A program made the position numbers and the translations under genes. A stretch of DNA of 35,312 nt from Pseudomonas donghuensis (GTDB taxonomy: Bacteria > Pseudomonadota > Gammaproteobacteria > Pseudomonadales > Pseudomonadaceae): positions 15,287 through 50,598 of the forward strand of contig NZ_JH650774.1 of assembly GCF_000259195.1 (NCBI RefSeq). Reading direction: 5' to 3'. A model generated the notes under the pieces. That model was not told the origin of the DNA. It saw nothing but the letters and a program-made list of their open reading frames with translations, and made no database searches. This document shows positions 8,715-15,861 of the stretch, piece after piece (position 1 is the stretch's first letter; every line of letters starts with the position of its first letter).

Positions 8715-10214
8715 TCAACCGGTGACCTTGGCGGGCCGCGGGGTGAGTGCTTGTTGCTGGGCGCGCTGGAACTCCAGGTGGTGGTCTTCGATCGGGTCCT
8801 TGAGCAACATCTTCTTGTCGCGCCCGTAGTGCATGAAGACGAACCAGGGGTGCGACCGGCCCTGACGCGGCAGGAAGTGCTGGTCACGCTGGATGTAGCC
8901 GGACTTCATCGAATTCAGGATCCCGTCGCTCAACGCGTTGTTGCCGTTGTCGTAAGGGGTCACGACATCCAGGTTGCGTTGTTCCATGTAGCGGAACAGG
9001 CGGCACAGGTAAGTGGCGGCCAAGCCGACCTTGAGTGTCCACGACACGTTGGTGTAGCCGAAGATCCAGGCCATGTTCGGCAGGTTTTCCAGCAGCACAC
9101 CCTTGTAGGTCATCTGCTCGCCGATCGGGTACGGCGTGCCGTCGACCGAGACGGTCATGCCGCCGAGCAACTGCAAACGCAACCCGGTGGCAGTGATGAT
9201 GATGTCGGCAGGCAGTTCCTTGCCCGACTTGAGGCGAATGCCATGCTCGGTGAAACGCTCGATATGGTCCGTCTCCACCGACGCCTGGCCGTTGCGAATG
9301 GACTTGAACAGGTCGCCGTCGGGTACTGCGCACAGGCGTTCGTCCCAAGGCATGTAGTTCGGGGTGAAGTGGCGCATGTCGGCATTCGGGCCTACTTGGC
9401 GGCGCACGTGTGCCAGGATGATCCTGCGCATAAGGCGTGGCCATTGCCGGCAGGCAATGTACACGGCGCGGTACAGCATGATGTTGCGTTTGCGTGCCAG
9501 GCCGAGCGCCCAGCTTGCAGGCATGATGCGGGAGAGCACGCCCGTAAGCTTATCGGTCGAAGGCAGCGAGTAGATGTACGAGGGGGAGCGTTGCAGCATG
9601 GTGATATGGCGGGTCTTGTCGGCCATCGCCGGAATCAGCGTGGCAGCGGTGGCGCCGCTGCCAATGACCACGACATTCTTGTCGCGATAGTCCAGGTCCT
9701 CGGGCCAATGCTGGGGATGGATCCGCACACCTTTGAAGTCGTTCTCCCCTGGAAAGGTGGGCAGAAAACCCTCGTCATGGTTGTAGTAGCCGGTGCAGCA
9801 GAGCAGGAATCGGCAGGTGTAATGCCGGATATCCCCGCTGGCTTCGTGCAGTACCGTCAATTGCCACAGGCGCTGCTGGCTGCACCAGTTCGCACCGAGG
9901 GTCCTGAGGCCGTAATGGATCTTGTCGGCAAGGTCGTACTGCTTTGCCGTGTCCTGGATGTAGCGCCGGATCGAGGCACCGTCAGCCAGCACCTTGGGGC
10001 TGTCCCACAGGCGGAACTTGTAGCCGTAGCTCAGCATGTCGGAGTCGGAGCGGATGCCTGGATAGCGGAACAGGTCCCAGGTTCCGCCCATGCACTCACG
10101 CCGCTCCAGAATGGCGAGATTGCGGTTGGGGAACTCGTCCATCAGATGGCAAGCCGTGCCGATGCCGGACAGGCCTGCACCGATGATCAAGGTATCGAAA
10201 TGAAGGTTGCTCAT
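8715..10214 (-). CDS. Baeyer-Villiger flavin monooxygenase, EthA/AlmA type
   Basis: FAD- and NADPH-dependent monooxygenase of 499 residues that inserts oxygen next to a ketone carbonyl to give an ester or lactone. The first Rossmann motif GAGLSG is at residues 12-17. The diagnostic Baeyer-Villiger fingerprint FKGVRIHPQHWP (F160-P171) matches FxGxxxHxxxWP exactly, and the NADPH Rossmann GSGATA is at 185-190. Stretches such as WDLFRYPGIRSDSDM and ELPADIIITATGL match my recollection of mycobacterial EthA closely. It is first in a leftward operon with ligase, esterase and alcohol dehydrogenase, the classical set for degrading ketones through esters. EthA relatives favour linear aliphatic ketones, and AlmA relatives are linked to long-chain alkanes, so the native substrate stays open. 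Confidence 0.92.
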   Translation of the reverse strand: MSNLHFDTLIIGAGLSGIGTACHLMDEFPNRNLAILERRECMGGTWDLFRYPGIRSDSDMLSYGYKFRLWDSPKVLADGASIRRYIQDTAKQYDLADKIHYGLRTLGANWCSQQRLWQLTVLHEASGDIRHYTCRFLLCCTGYYNHDEGFLPTFPGENDFKGVRIHPQHWPEDLDYRDKNVVVIGSGATAATLIPAMADKTRHITMLQRSPSYIYSLPSTDKLTGVLSRIMPASWALGLARKRNIMLYRAVYIACRQWPRLMRRIILAHVRRQVGPNADMRHFTPNYMPWDERLCAVPDGDLFKSIRNGQASVETDHIERFTEHGIRLKSGKELPADIIITATGLRLQLLGGMTVSVDGTPYPIGEQMTYKGVLLENLPNMAWIFGYTNVSWTLKVGLAATYLCRLFRYMEQRNLDVVTPYDNGNNALSDGILNSMKSGYIQRDQHFLPRQGRSHPWFVFMHYGRDKKMLLKDPIEDHHLEFQRAQQQALTPRPAKVTG

Positions 10215-10407
10215 GGAATCTCCGCGCCTTCGGGGTCTGACCGGGTCGTTGATTGAAAGGTGGGTATCAGCGCACAGGCGATCACGCGGCAGTCGTTCGG
10301 CAACCGCGAGACGGCAGTGCTGAGGCCCGGAGGAGCGTGGACGGCAGCGGGTGGGGCAATGGAGTCGTGCATGCGATGAGCTCCGTTGATTGTTGTTGTT
10401 TTACTGC

Positions 10408-10436
10408 ACTGTAATCCGCTGTCGGCTTTAACGCAA
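10408..10436 (-). promoter_or_regulatory. Candidate promoter of the monooxygenase operon
   Basis: On the leftward strand TTGCGT (10436-10431) and TACAGT (10413-10408) are separated by 17 bases. The boxes match consensus 3/6 and 4/6. The transcript would begin around 10400, leaving an untranslated leader of about 190 bases. The left part of the operator-like site overlaps the -35 box. The rest of the gap between 10215 and 10540 shows no gene. Confidence 0.4.
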
Positions 10437-10451
10437 CGACTGTTATGTTTA
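10428..10451. promoter_or_regulatory. Operator-like site upstream of the monooxygenase operon
   Basis: The core ACGCAAC-GACT-GTTATGT (10431-10448) has the same half-site and the same 4-base spacer as the perfect palindrome at 12708-12731; over 24 positions 16 are identical. The right half GTTATGT is conserved exactly and the left half is degenerate (5 of 7). It overlaps the candidate -35 box, as expected for a repressor site. Confidence 0.5.
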
Positions 10452-10540
10452 AGGTCGAAACGATTTTTGCCTGCGGAGCCAAGCTCGCGTGATCACGCCT
10501 TGGAACAGGGTCGGTGGCAGAGCATCCGCCCTTCGACAGG

Positions 10541-11209
10541 TCAGCGGCTGGCGGCGGCGAGGCCTGCGAGGTAGTGCGCCAGCGCTTGTGCCTCGGCTGG
10601 TGAAAGTAGTCCGGCGGTCGCGTTCATGGCCCCACTTGGGTCCGTCCGCGTGCCCTGCTTGAACGCCAGGAGCTGGCTGAGCAGATAAGCTTGTCCCTGC
10701 CCGGCGAGTCGCGGCCCAGTTGCCCCGCCCATGAAATCGCTGCCATGACAGGCGCTACAGCCCCGCGCTGCGGCACTCGCCTGGCCCTCGGCCGACAACC
10801 GCTCATCTGCCGCCGGTGTGTCGGTGCGCAGCGGCGTCTGTCGGGCAAAATACTGCGCCAGCGACGCGATCTGGTCGTCGCTCAATGTGGCGGCCAGTGG
10901 CTCCATTTGCGCACTGTGCCGTTTGCCCTGTGCAAATGCCTGGAGTTGTGCCTGGAGGTAGCTGGCCTGCTGCCCCGCGAGGGATGGGTACTGCTCGTTC
11001 TGTGACTGCCCGGAAGCCCCATGGCATGCGTTGCAGGTATCCTGGGGTTGCGGCCAGGTTCCGACATCGGCGTCGTAGCGGGCGTAGTGGCTGTCCAGTG
11101 CACTCATGAATCGATAGCCCGCTAGCATCTGCGGGCCGGCAATGACTGCCGCCAGCACAAGCCCGGTAACGCCGACCGCAACACCTATCAGCAAAGCGCG
11201 TTTCATCAT
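10541..11209 (-). CDS. Di-haem c-type cytochrome, partner of the second amine oxidase
   Basis: A 222-residue periplasmic cytochrome, paralogous to the protein at 1368-2021. It has an N-terminal membrane helix (about residues 5-24), a first haem site CNACH (C59, C62, H63) and a second CSACH, each followed by the SLAGQQASYL/RLAGQGQAYL repeat. Its ATG overlaps the amine oxidase stop codon (ATGA at 11209-11206) with GGAGG six bases upstream, so translation is coupled. This tight fusion of a flavoenzyme gene and a cytochrome gene supports an amine dehydrogenase that reduces a dedicated cytochrome c, comparable to NicA2/CycN. Confidence 0.88.
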   Translation of the reverse strand: MMKRALLIGVAVGVTGLVLAAVIAGPQMLAGYRFMSALDSHYARYDADVGTWPQPQDTCNACHGASGQSQNEQYPSLAGQQASYLQAQLQAFAQGKRHSAQMEPLAATLSDDQIASLAQYFARQTPLRTDTPAADERLSAEGQASAAARGCSACHGSDFMGGATGPRLAGQGQAYLLSQLLAFKQGTRTDPSGAMNATAGLLSPAEAQALAHYLAGLAAASR

Positions 11210-12681
11210 GCGTTCCTCCGATTGGCAACCAGCGCCTGCAACGCTTCCAGGGCAGCTCGGTGGCCGGAGCGCACTGCGCCATCCATGCTGCTGGCCCAGA
11301 TGTCAGCGGTTTCGGTGCCCGACCAGATCAGCCGACCGACGGCAGGTTTCAGGTAGCGGCCCCAACGGGTGAGAAAACCGGGAGGGATGGCGCCGACGCA
11401 GGTCAAGGTCCAGGGGTCGACCTTGGCCCAGTCGTGATCGTGGTACTGCCTGAACTGCAAGGCTTCATCACCCAATGCCTGGGCAAAAATGCCGGCCAGC
11501 GTCTGGCTCGCCCGTTCGGCTTCATGTGTTAGCTGGGCGCTGCGCACGAACGCCGAAAGGATGCCGACGCTGCCATCGGCGGGCGAGTTGTCGCAGGAAA
11601 AGATCAGGGGGCCATCGGCCTGGCTGATCTGCCCATTGAGCCCTTTGTCTCGCCAGAATGGCCGGTCGTAGACATGCACCGTCTTGCGCATCGGGGCATG
11701 GGCAGGCCACAGCCGTTGCAGTTGCGCGCGCCCTTCGGGCAGAGCTGGCTCGAAGACGATCTGATGGCACAGCGCGGGATGCAGTGCAACGATCACCTGC
11801 CGGGCGCGGACCAGCCCCTGGTCTGTGTAAATTTCGACAATGTCGCTGTCCCAGTTGCCGATCTTGCGTACCGGGCTGGACAGCCTCAGGCGATCGCCCA
11901 ACGACTCACCCATGCGCGTGCTCAACACCTGGGAGCCGCCCACGAAGCGGGTCTCCTGGGCGCCGCCATTGAAGCCCTCCAGCTTTTCCATACTGCAGTC
12001 GGCCGAATTGATCAGCGAAAGGTAGTGGAGCAGGGCCAGGCTGGCTGGCGGCGTACCAGTGGTCAGGCCTATGGAGGTGTCGAAGCTGAACCGGCTGGAA
12101 TTGTCGATGCCTTGGCTCGTGAGCCATTGGGCTACCGATAGCTTGTCGATTTCGGGCGCATCGGCTGCGGTCCACGGCTCCTTGCTCGGAACCTGCCGCG
12201 AGAGTTGATTGAGCTTTGCAGTGACGGGGTTGCCGTGGGCGGCGCTGAGGTCTTCTTCGTAGCGGGCGTCGCCTGCTAGATAGACATTACGGCCCTGGTA
12301 GTAGCTCGGGAAGATTTCCACTTCCAGTTCGCGCGCCAAGTCGAAGATGGCCGTCTGTCCAGGGCCTGCCCATTGCCCCCCTGCCTCCGCGATCACGCCG
12401 CCAGCGAGCTGATGGTTGACGGTTCGTCCGCCAACTCGATCCCGAGCCTCCAGTACGGTGAAGGAGGTACAGCCAGCGCGATCCAGATCTCTGGCCGCGG
12501 TGAGCCCGGCAAGCCCGGCGCCGATGACGACCACGTCCAGTACATCTTGCGGGGTTGCCTCTACCGTCTGGGCCAGCGCTCGCCCGGCGAGCCCCGTACC
12601 ACCTACCAGCGCCACGCCCGCGAGCGCCTGCACAAGCAGGCGCCGGCGGCATGTCGGTGGAGACATGTCTTCACTGTTCAT
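11206..12681 (-). CDS. Tat-exported flavin amine oxidase/dehydrogenase
   Basis: Complete 491-residue member of the flavin amine oxidase family. The N-terminus carries a twin-arginine signal (CRRRLLVQAL, then a hydrophobic stretch ending ALAQT), so the folded flavoprotein is exported to the periplasm where the cytochrome partner resides. FAD motifs are VVVIGAGLAGLTAARDL and EARDRVGGR; the C-terminus holds GTETADIWASSMDGAVRSG. A cysteine in LTCVGAIPPGF, also present in the left-edge paralogue, lies within one residue of where MAO A/B attach FAD covalently; whether it does so here is untested. Expression is probably controlled by the palindrome 27 bases upstream. Confidence 0.88.
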   Translation of the reverse strand: MNSEDMSPPTCRRRLLVQALAGVALVGGTGLAGRALAQTVEATPQDVLDVVVIGAGLAGLTAARDLDRAGCTSFTVLEARDRVGGRTVNHQLAGGVIAEAGGQWAGPGQTAIFDLARELEVEIFPSYYQGRNVYLAGDARYEEDLSAAHGNPVTAKLNQLSRQVPSKEPWTAADAPEIDKLSVAQWLTSQGIDNSSRFSFDTSIGLTTGTPPASLALLHYLSLINSADCSMEKLEGFNGGAQETRFVGGSQVLSTRMGESLGDRLRLSSPVRKIGNWDSDIVEIYTDQGLVRARQVIVALHPALCHQIVFEPALPEGRAQLQRLWPAHAPMRKTVHVYDRPFWRDKGLNGQISQADGPLIFSCDNSPADGSVGILSAFVRSAQLTHEAERASQTLAGIFAQALGDEALQFRQYHDHDWAKVDPWTLTCVGAIPPGFLTRWGRYLKPAVGRLIWSGTETADIWASSMDGAVRSGHRAALEALQALVANRRNA

Positions 12682-12701
12682 TTTTTCCTCGGCACGCTAT
12701 T

Positions 12702-12731
12702 GTTATATTTACATAACCATGGTTATGTAAA
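12702..12731 (-). promoter_or_regulatory. Promoter of the second amine oxidase operon
   Basis: On the leftward strand TTTACA (12731-12726, 5/6 to consensus) and TATAAC (12707-12702, 5/6) are spaced by 18 bases. The start codon of the amine oxidase is at 12681, giving a very short leader. The 24-bp palindrome fills the spacer and the -35 box. Confidence 0.65.
12708..12731. promoter_or_regulatory. Perfect 24-bp palindromic operator
   Basis: The half-site TTTACATAACCA is followed by its exact reverse complement TGGTTATGTAAA, centred between 12719 and 12720. It overlaps the -35 box and spacer of the amine oxidase promoter. Length and symmetry are typical of TetR-family operators, and a TetR gene lies about 500 bases away at 13234-13926. 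Related sites lie at 10428 and 15415. Confidence 0.72.
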
Positions 12732-12876
12732 ATAGCGCGACACGACGATCTTGCAAAGGGGCAACAGACGTCCAGTCATCGTTTCAGGCCCAAAAATACG
12801 ACGCGGGATGCTGTGCGCTCTATATTTAATAGTTGGTGTTATCTAAATCTGCTGCAAACAACCCAAGGAGCTACCC

Positions 12877-13149
12877 ATGAACATGTTGAGAGTGATAGCC
12901 GTTGCATCGATCATCTGCGCGCCGGTTGTGTACGCCGGGGACAAGACCGATGCCGACACCTGTACTGCCAAGATCAACCAGCTTGACTCCATTGAGCGTT
13001 CCGAGGGCGCTGGTCTTCAAGGTGGGGTGGCCACGGATATTCGCAATCTGATTACGCAGGCCAAGGAAGCTCGGGAAAAAGGTGATGGGAAAGGATGCCT
13101 GGCCGCAGCCAACAGAGCACTGAGCCTGTACAAGACCGCATCCAAGTAG
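12877..13149 (+). CDS. Small secreted protein of unknown function
   Basis: A 90-residue protein with a cleavable signal peptide (hydrophobic residues about 4-18, likely cut after VYA), leaving a mature domain near 70 residues, rich in helix-forming residues, with two cysteines (DTCTAK and GKGCLAA) that may form a disulfide. AAGGAG stands 8-9 bases before the ATG. It is transcribed away from the amine oxidase and shares the intergenic region containing the palindromic operator. I do not recognise the family. A role in the periplasm alongside the exported amine dehydrogenase is possible but unsupported beyond position. Confidence 0.75.
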   Translation: MNMLRVIAVASIICAPVVYAGDKTDADTCTAKINQLDSIERSEGAGLQGGVATDIRNLITQAKEAREKGDGKGCLAAANRALSLYKTASK

Positions 13150-13186
13150 GTGGCCTCGCCCCCCAGGCCGGGCCGAGGTTCGCGAG

Positions 13187-13210
13187 GGCCGGACGACTTC
13201 TCGTCCGGCC
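13187..13210. terminator. Bidirectional hairpin between convergent genes
   Basis: A perfect 10-bp stem GGCCGGACGA/TCGTCCGGCC with a CTTC loop lies between the stops of the small secreted protein and the TetR gene. There is no T-run on either side, so it is a hairpin-type terminator or transcript stabiliser. Confidence 0.6.
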
Positions 13211-13233
13211 TATGAGCTACAGATCAGGTTCGA

Positions 13234-13926
13234 TCACTTGGCCTTGCGCGTGCCGCGGCCCTTCGCAGGCGGTGCTATCAGCGTGATGAGCGCATCGAGC
13301 AACGCATTGCCGCGCTCGGCGCTGAAGCGCTCGGGCTCGATCGGCATCATCATCAGCCAGCCGTCGCAGATGGTGCTGATCTGGTCGGCCAGCACATCGG
13401 GCGGTATGTCGTCGCGGATTTTGCCCTGGCGCTGCTCTGCCTCGATCACCACGGTAAACACTTGGCGGAATCTGGCATACCGCTGCTTGATGACATGAGC
13501 GAACGCTGGCTCGTGCCGGGCATGGGTCAGCAATTGCAACCAGGAAAGCCAGAGCGTCGACTCGCCGTCGTTGACCCACTCCATCCACTGCCGGAGCAAC
13601 GAGGGAATGTTCATCTCCAACTGGTTCGCTGCCAACATCGTGTCGACCTGGTCGAACAAGCTCTGGGCGACCTCGGTGATCATCTCTTCCTTGTTGGCGA
13701 AGTAATAGGTTACTGCGCCTGTGGTGCAGCCTGCGTGTTTTGCGACACTGCGCATCGAAGCCCCGGCGTAGCCATCCCGCGCGATCACGGTAATGGCCGC
13801 CTCCAGCAGTTCTGCACGCTTTGCGTCGCGGTCTCCCACAGGCCGTCCCCTGCGCGCCGAGCTGCGAGGTGCGCTTGTACTGGCCGAAGAGGGGATGGTT
13901 CTGGAAGGGGATTTGGAGTCAGACAT
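13234..13926 (-). CDS. TetR/AcrR-family regulator, candidate repressor of the catabolic cluster
   Basis: A 230-residue TetR-type regulator. After a low-complexity Ser/Pro/Arg N-terminus (about residues 1-32) comes the DNA-binding domain (ELLEAAITVIARDGYAGASM, then VAKHAGCTTGAVTYYFANKE; helix-turn-helix at about residues 58-78), followed by a divergent ligand-binding domain. The C-terminus ends in basic residues. It lies between the amine oxidase operon and the RidA/dioxygenase genes, surrounded by three operator-like sites, so it is the natural candidate for sensing the pathway substrate or an intermediate. The ligand cannot be deduced. It has no clear operator-like copy in its own upstream region, so autoregulation is not evident. 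Confidence 0.88.
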   Translation of the reverse strand: MSDSKSPSRTIPSSASTSAPRSSARRGRPVGDRDAKRAELLEAAITVIARDGYAGASMRSVAKHAGCTTGAVTYYFANKEEMITEVAQSLFDQVDTMLAANQLEMNIPSLLRQWMEWVNDGESTLWLSWLQLLTHARHEPAFAHVIKQRYARFRQVFTVVIEAEQRQGKIRDDIPPDVLADQISTICDGWLMMMPIEPERFSAERGNALLDALITLIAPPAKGRGTRKAK

Positions 13927-14092
13927 GGGGTCTCAGGATTTCAGGACGAATACGTTTCTGGATCAGGTGGCTGGCTTCCACGATTGACCCAGCATAGAGA
14001 AATCGAGCGTGGATTACACCTGCCTGAAGACAAGAATGATTCTCCACGCCGATTGAAAGGCGGCAGCCGGGCCCTTGCCAATCACCGTCGGG

Positions 14093-14509
14093 TCAGGCAC
14101 TACCGCTTCCTGCTACAGCCAGCGCACGAATCTCCACTACCAGTTCAGGCAGGGCTAGCTCTGTGATACCGACCGCCGTCCAGGAAGGATAATGTGAGGG
14201 GAAATACTCATCCTTGATACTGGCGAATACTGGCATATCAGCCCGTAGCCGGGTGTGGAAGGTGGTCAGTTCGACCACATCTTCCAGGCCGGCACCAGCC
14301 GCTTGCAGTACCTTGGCCAGCGACTGGAATGCCAGGTGCGTCTGGGCTGCCACGTCGCTTTCAGGTTTCATTTCGCTGTCGATGCCGACCTGCCCCGATA
14401 CCCAGATGAGGTCGCCTACGCGAGTGGCCTGGGAGTAATGAAACTGATCGTAGAACGCCTGGGTTGGCGGTGGATTGATCGATTGCCGCTTCAAGGGGTT
14501 GGTGTTCAT
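14093..14509 (-). CDS. RidA/YjgF-family protein
   Basis: A 138-residue Rid-superfamily protein of usual length. The fold signature is clear (HYSQATRVGDLIWVSGQVG, the AAQTHLAFQSLAKVLQAAG helix, and VVEIRALA at the C-terminus). Archetypal RidA hydrolyses reactive imines or enamines to ketones and ammonia using an arginine (R105 in E. coli). At the aligned position this protein has tryptophan (W110 in YPSWTAVG), so it belongs to a different Rid subgroup and imine deaminase activity cannot be assumed. It starts 12 bases after the dioxygenase stop, so the two are an operon. Association with amine oxidation makes an imine-related role attractive. Confidence 0.85.
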   Translation of the reverse strand: MNTNPLKRQSINPPPTQAFYDQFHYSQATRVGDLIWVSGQVGIDSEMKPESDVAAQTHLAFQSLAKVLQAAGAGLEDVVELTTFHTRLRADMPVFASIKDEYFPSHYPSWTAVGITELALPELVVEIRALAVAGSGSA

Positions 14510-14521
14510 GGAGCCTCCTGT

Positions 14522-15355
14522 TCAGACAACCTGGCGGAAGGTGGGATGGCGAAAGGCTGCGCCGGCTGAAAGATGCTCGAGTTCCTCGGTGAACAGCACA
14601 CCTTGGGGGGGGTATCCCGCTTTGCTGTTCTGCGGCAGCGGCTTGAAGGTGGCGTCGTCGCCGAAGAAGCGGAAAACGAAGGTGTGGCGGCTGGGGAAGT
14701 CGCTGTCGACCGGAGCACCACCGTGCAAGGATGCCGGGTGCAGCAGGATCACGTCGCCTGGTTCGGTGGCCCACGAAAGCACATCGAAAGCACGTGGGTT
14801 CAGTTTGCGCTCGGCTTCGATATCGGGCAGGCGGGGAAGGGTGCCGTTGTCATGCAGCGGTTGTGTCGGATCGTCAGGGTCGGCGAATGTGGTGCCATCG
14901 TAACGCGGCCCACGATGCGAACCGCGGATAATCTCCAGCGCGTTGCGTTGCGGGATGGATTCGAAGCTGATCCAGGCATTGCCCCAATGCTCACCCGCCC
15001 AGGGCAGGTAGGAGGTGTCCTGATGCCAGAGCGTACGGGAACCTTGCCCACCGGCTTTGAGAAAGACCTCTTCAGCGAAATACCAGACGTTCCGCGAACC
15101 CCAGACCCGGGCGAAGAGGTTGCCCAGCGGCAGGGATTCAACGAGCGTTTCGAGCCGCTGTTTGGCCACGGGGTTGGCATTGTCCACATGCGACTGCTGC
15201 GTTGTGCCAGCGAACATACGGGTTGCGTGGGGGCCATGGTTTTCCACGGCCCAGTCATACGCTTCACGACAGCGCGCCAGTTGCTCCTGGTTCAGAAGCC
15301 CCTTGACCAACACGGCGCCATCTTCATGAAAAGCCCTGCTTATCGAGTCTTGCAT
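14522..15355 (-). CDS. Phytanoyl-CoA dioxygenase (PhyH) family oxygenase
   Basis: Predicted Fe(II)/2-oxoglutarate-dependent hydroxylase of 277 residues. The iron-binding HxD is H111-Q-D113 (LWHQDTSY), the distal histidine is probably H211 (SLHGGAP), and R223 or R229 (SRHTFVFRF) could hold 2-oxoglutarate. The N-terminal FHEDGAVLVKGLL is typical of the family. Substrates vary widely, so phytanoyl-CoA is not implied. It is the first gene of a two-gene operon with the RidA-family gene, and an operator-like site related to the amine oxidase palindrome lies 60 bases upstream, tying it to the same regulon. Confidence 0.85.
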   Translation of the reverse strand: MQDSISRAFHEDGAVLVKGLLNQEQLARCREAYDWAVENHGPHATRMFAGTTQQSHVDNANPVAKQRLETLVESLPLGNLFARVWGSRNVWYFAEEVFLKAGGQGSRTLWHQDTSYLPWAGEHWGNAWISFESIPQRNALEIIRGSHRGPRYDGTTFADPDDPTQPLHDNGTLPRLPDIEAERKLNPRAFDVLSWATEPGDVILLHPASLHGGAPVDSDFPSRHTFVFRFFGDDATFKPLPQNSKAGYPPQGVLFTEELEHLSAGAAFRHPTFRQVV

Positions 15356-15414
15356 GAGCGTCCTCCCGGACCGATTTTGTTGTAGGTACCCAGGAGGCTA
15401 GCAAGCAGTCAGAT

Positions 15415-15438
15415 ATATGACAACAACAGTTATGTTAA
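15415..15438. promoter_or_regulatory. Operator-like site upstream of the dioxygenase gene
   Basis: Contains GTTATGT (15429-15435) with an AAC half-site remnant 4 bases to the left; 15 of 24 positions equal the palindrome at 12708. On the gene strand it begins TTAACATAAC, close to TTTACATAAC at the amine oxidase promoter, and TTAACA could serve as a -35 box. No clear -10 box at standard spacing. Confidence 0.48.
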
Positions 15439-15462
15439 TATGTGTTTCTTAGAACGATCAGC

Positions 15463-15760
15463 TCAAGGCTTGGACATCCAGTCGATCACCGCTGCGTAGT
15501 CCTCCGCTGTGCAGTCCATGCACAGGCCGCGGGCAGGCATGGCGTTAAAGCCTTCCGTGACATGCTTGACCAGCACATCCTTGCCTTGGGCGAGCCGCGG
15601 CTTCCAGGTTTCGGCGTCACCTTTTTTCGGCGCCATCGGTAGCTGGCCGTTATGGCACATCTGACAACTTCGATTGAACACGCTCTCTGGAGGCTCTGCC
15701 GCATGAGCCAGAGAGGTGCGACACACAGAGGGAAAATACCGATACCAAGGCGCTTTTCAT
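15463..15760 (-). pseudogene. Cytochrome c5-like gene with an apparent frameshift in the signal peptide
   Basis: The downstream frame encodes a c5-type cytochrome: the haem site CQMCH, the stretch APKKGDAETWKPRLAQGKD, and the CMDC pair typical of cytochrome c5. It lacks a proper start: the only in-frame initiator is GTG at 15726, which gives no full signal peptide. In the neighbouring frame an ATG at 15760 begins MKSALVSVFSLCV, a textbook signal-peptide core, which would join LAHA-AEP if one base were removed around 15720-15730, within or next to a TGTGTGT run. Either the gene is inactivated, or the base count there is a sequencing error. It lies upstream of the dioxygenase gene on the same strand. 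Confidence 0.7.
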
Positions 15761-15861
15761 GGTCATGCTCTCAAGATGTTGTTTTTAGATAACAGCTATT
15801 GCTTTAAATTGCTGCGCCTGGCTTGCGATATTTCGATGCAGGGCGTGCATCAAAAGCTGGC

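Noticed and set aside
8651..8887. N-terminal extension of the acyl-CoA ligase frame
   Set aside because: Overlaps the monooxygenase 3' end and is arginine-rich; the ATG at 8650 gives the AlkK length and N-terminus.
8649..10256. Long open frame (535 codons) on the strand opposite the monooxygenase gene
   Set aside because: Antisense shadow in GC-rich DNA; the product has no family features while the opposite strand encodes a clear Baeyer-Villiger enzyme.
13975..14065. TCCACG/CGTGGA inverted repeat between the TetR and RidA genes
   Set aside because: Arms of only 6 bp with a wide spacer; unlike the palindromic sites and not convincing.
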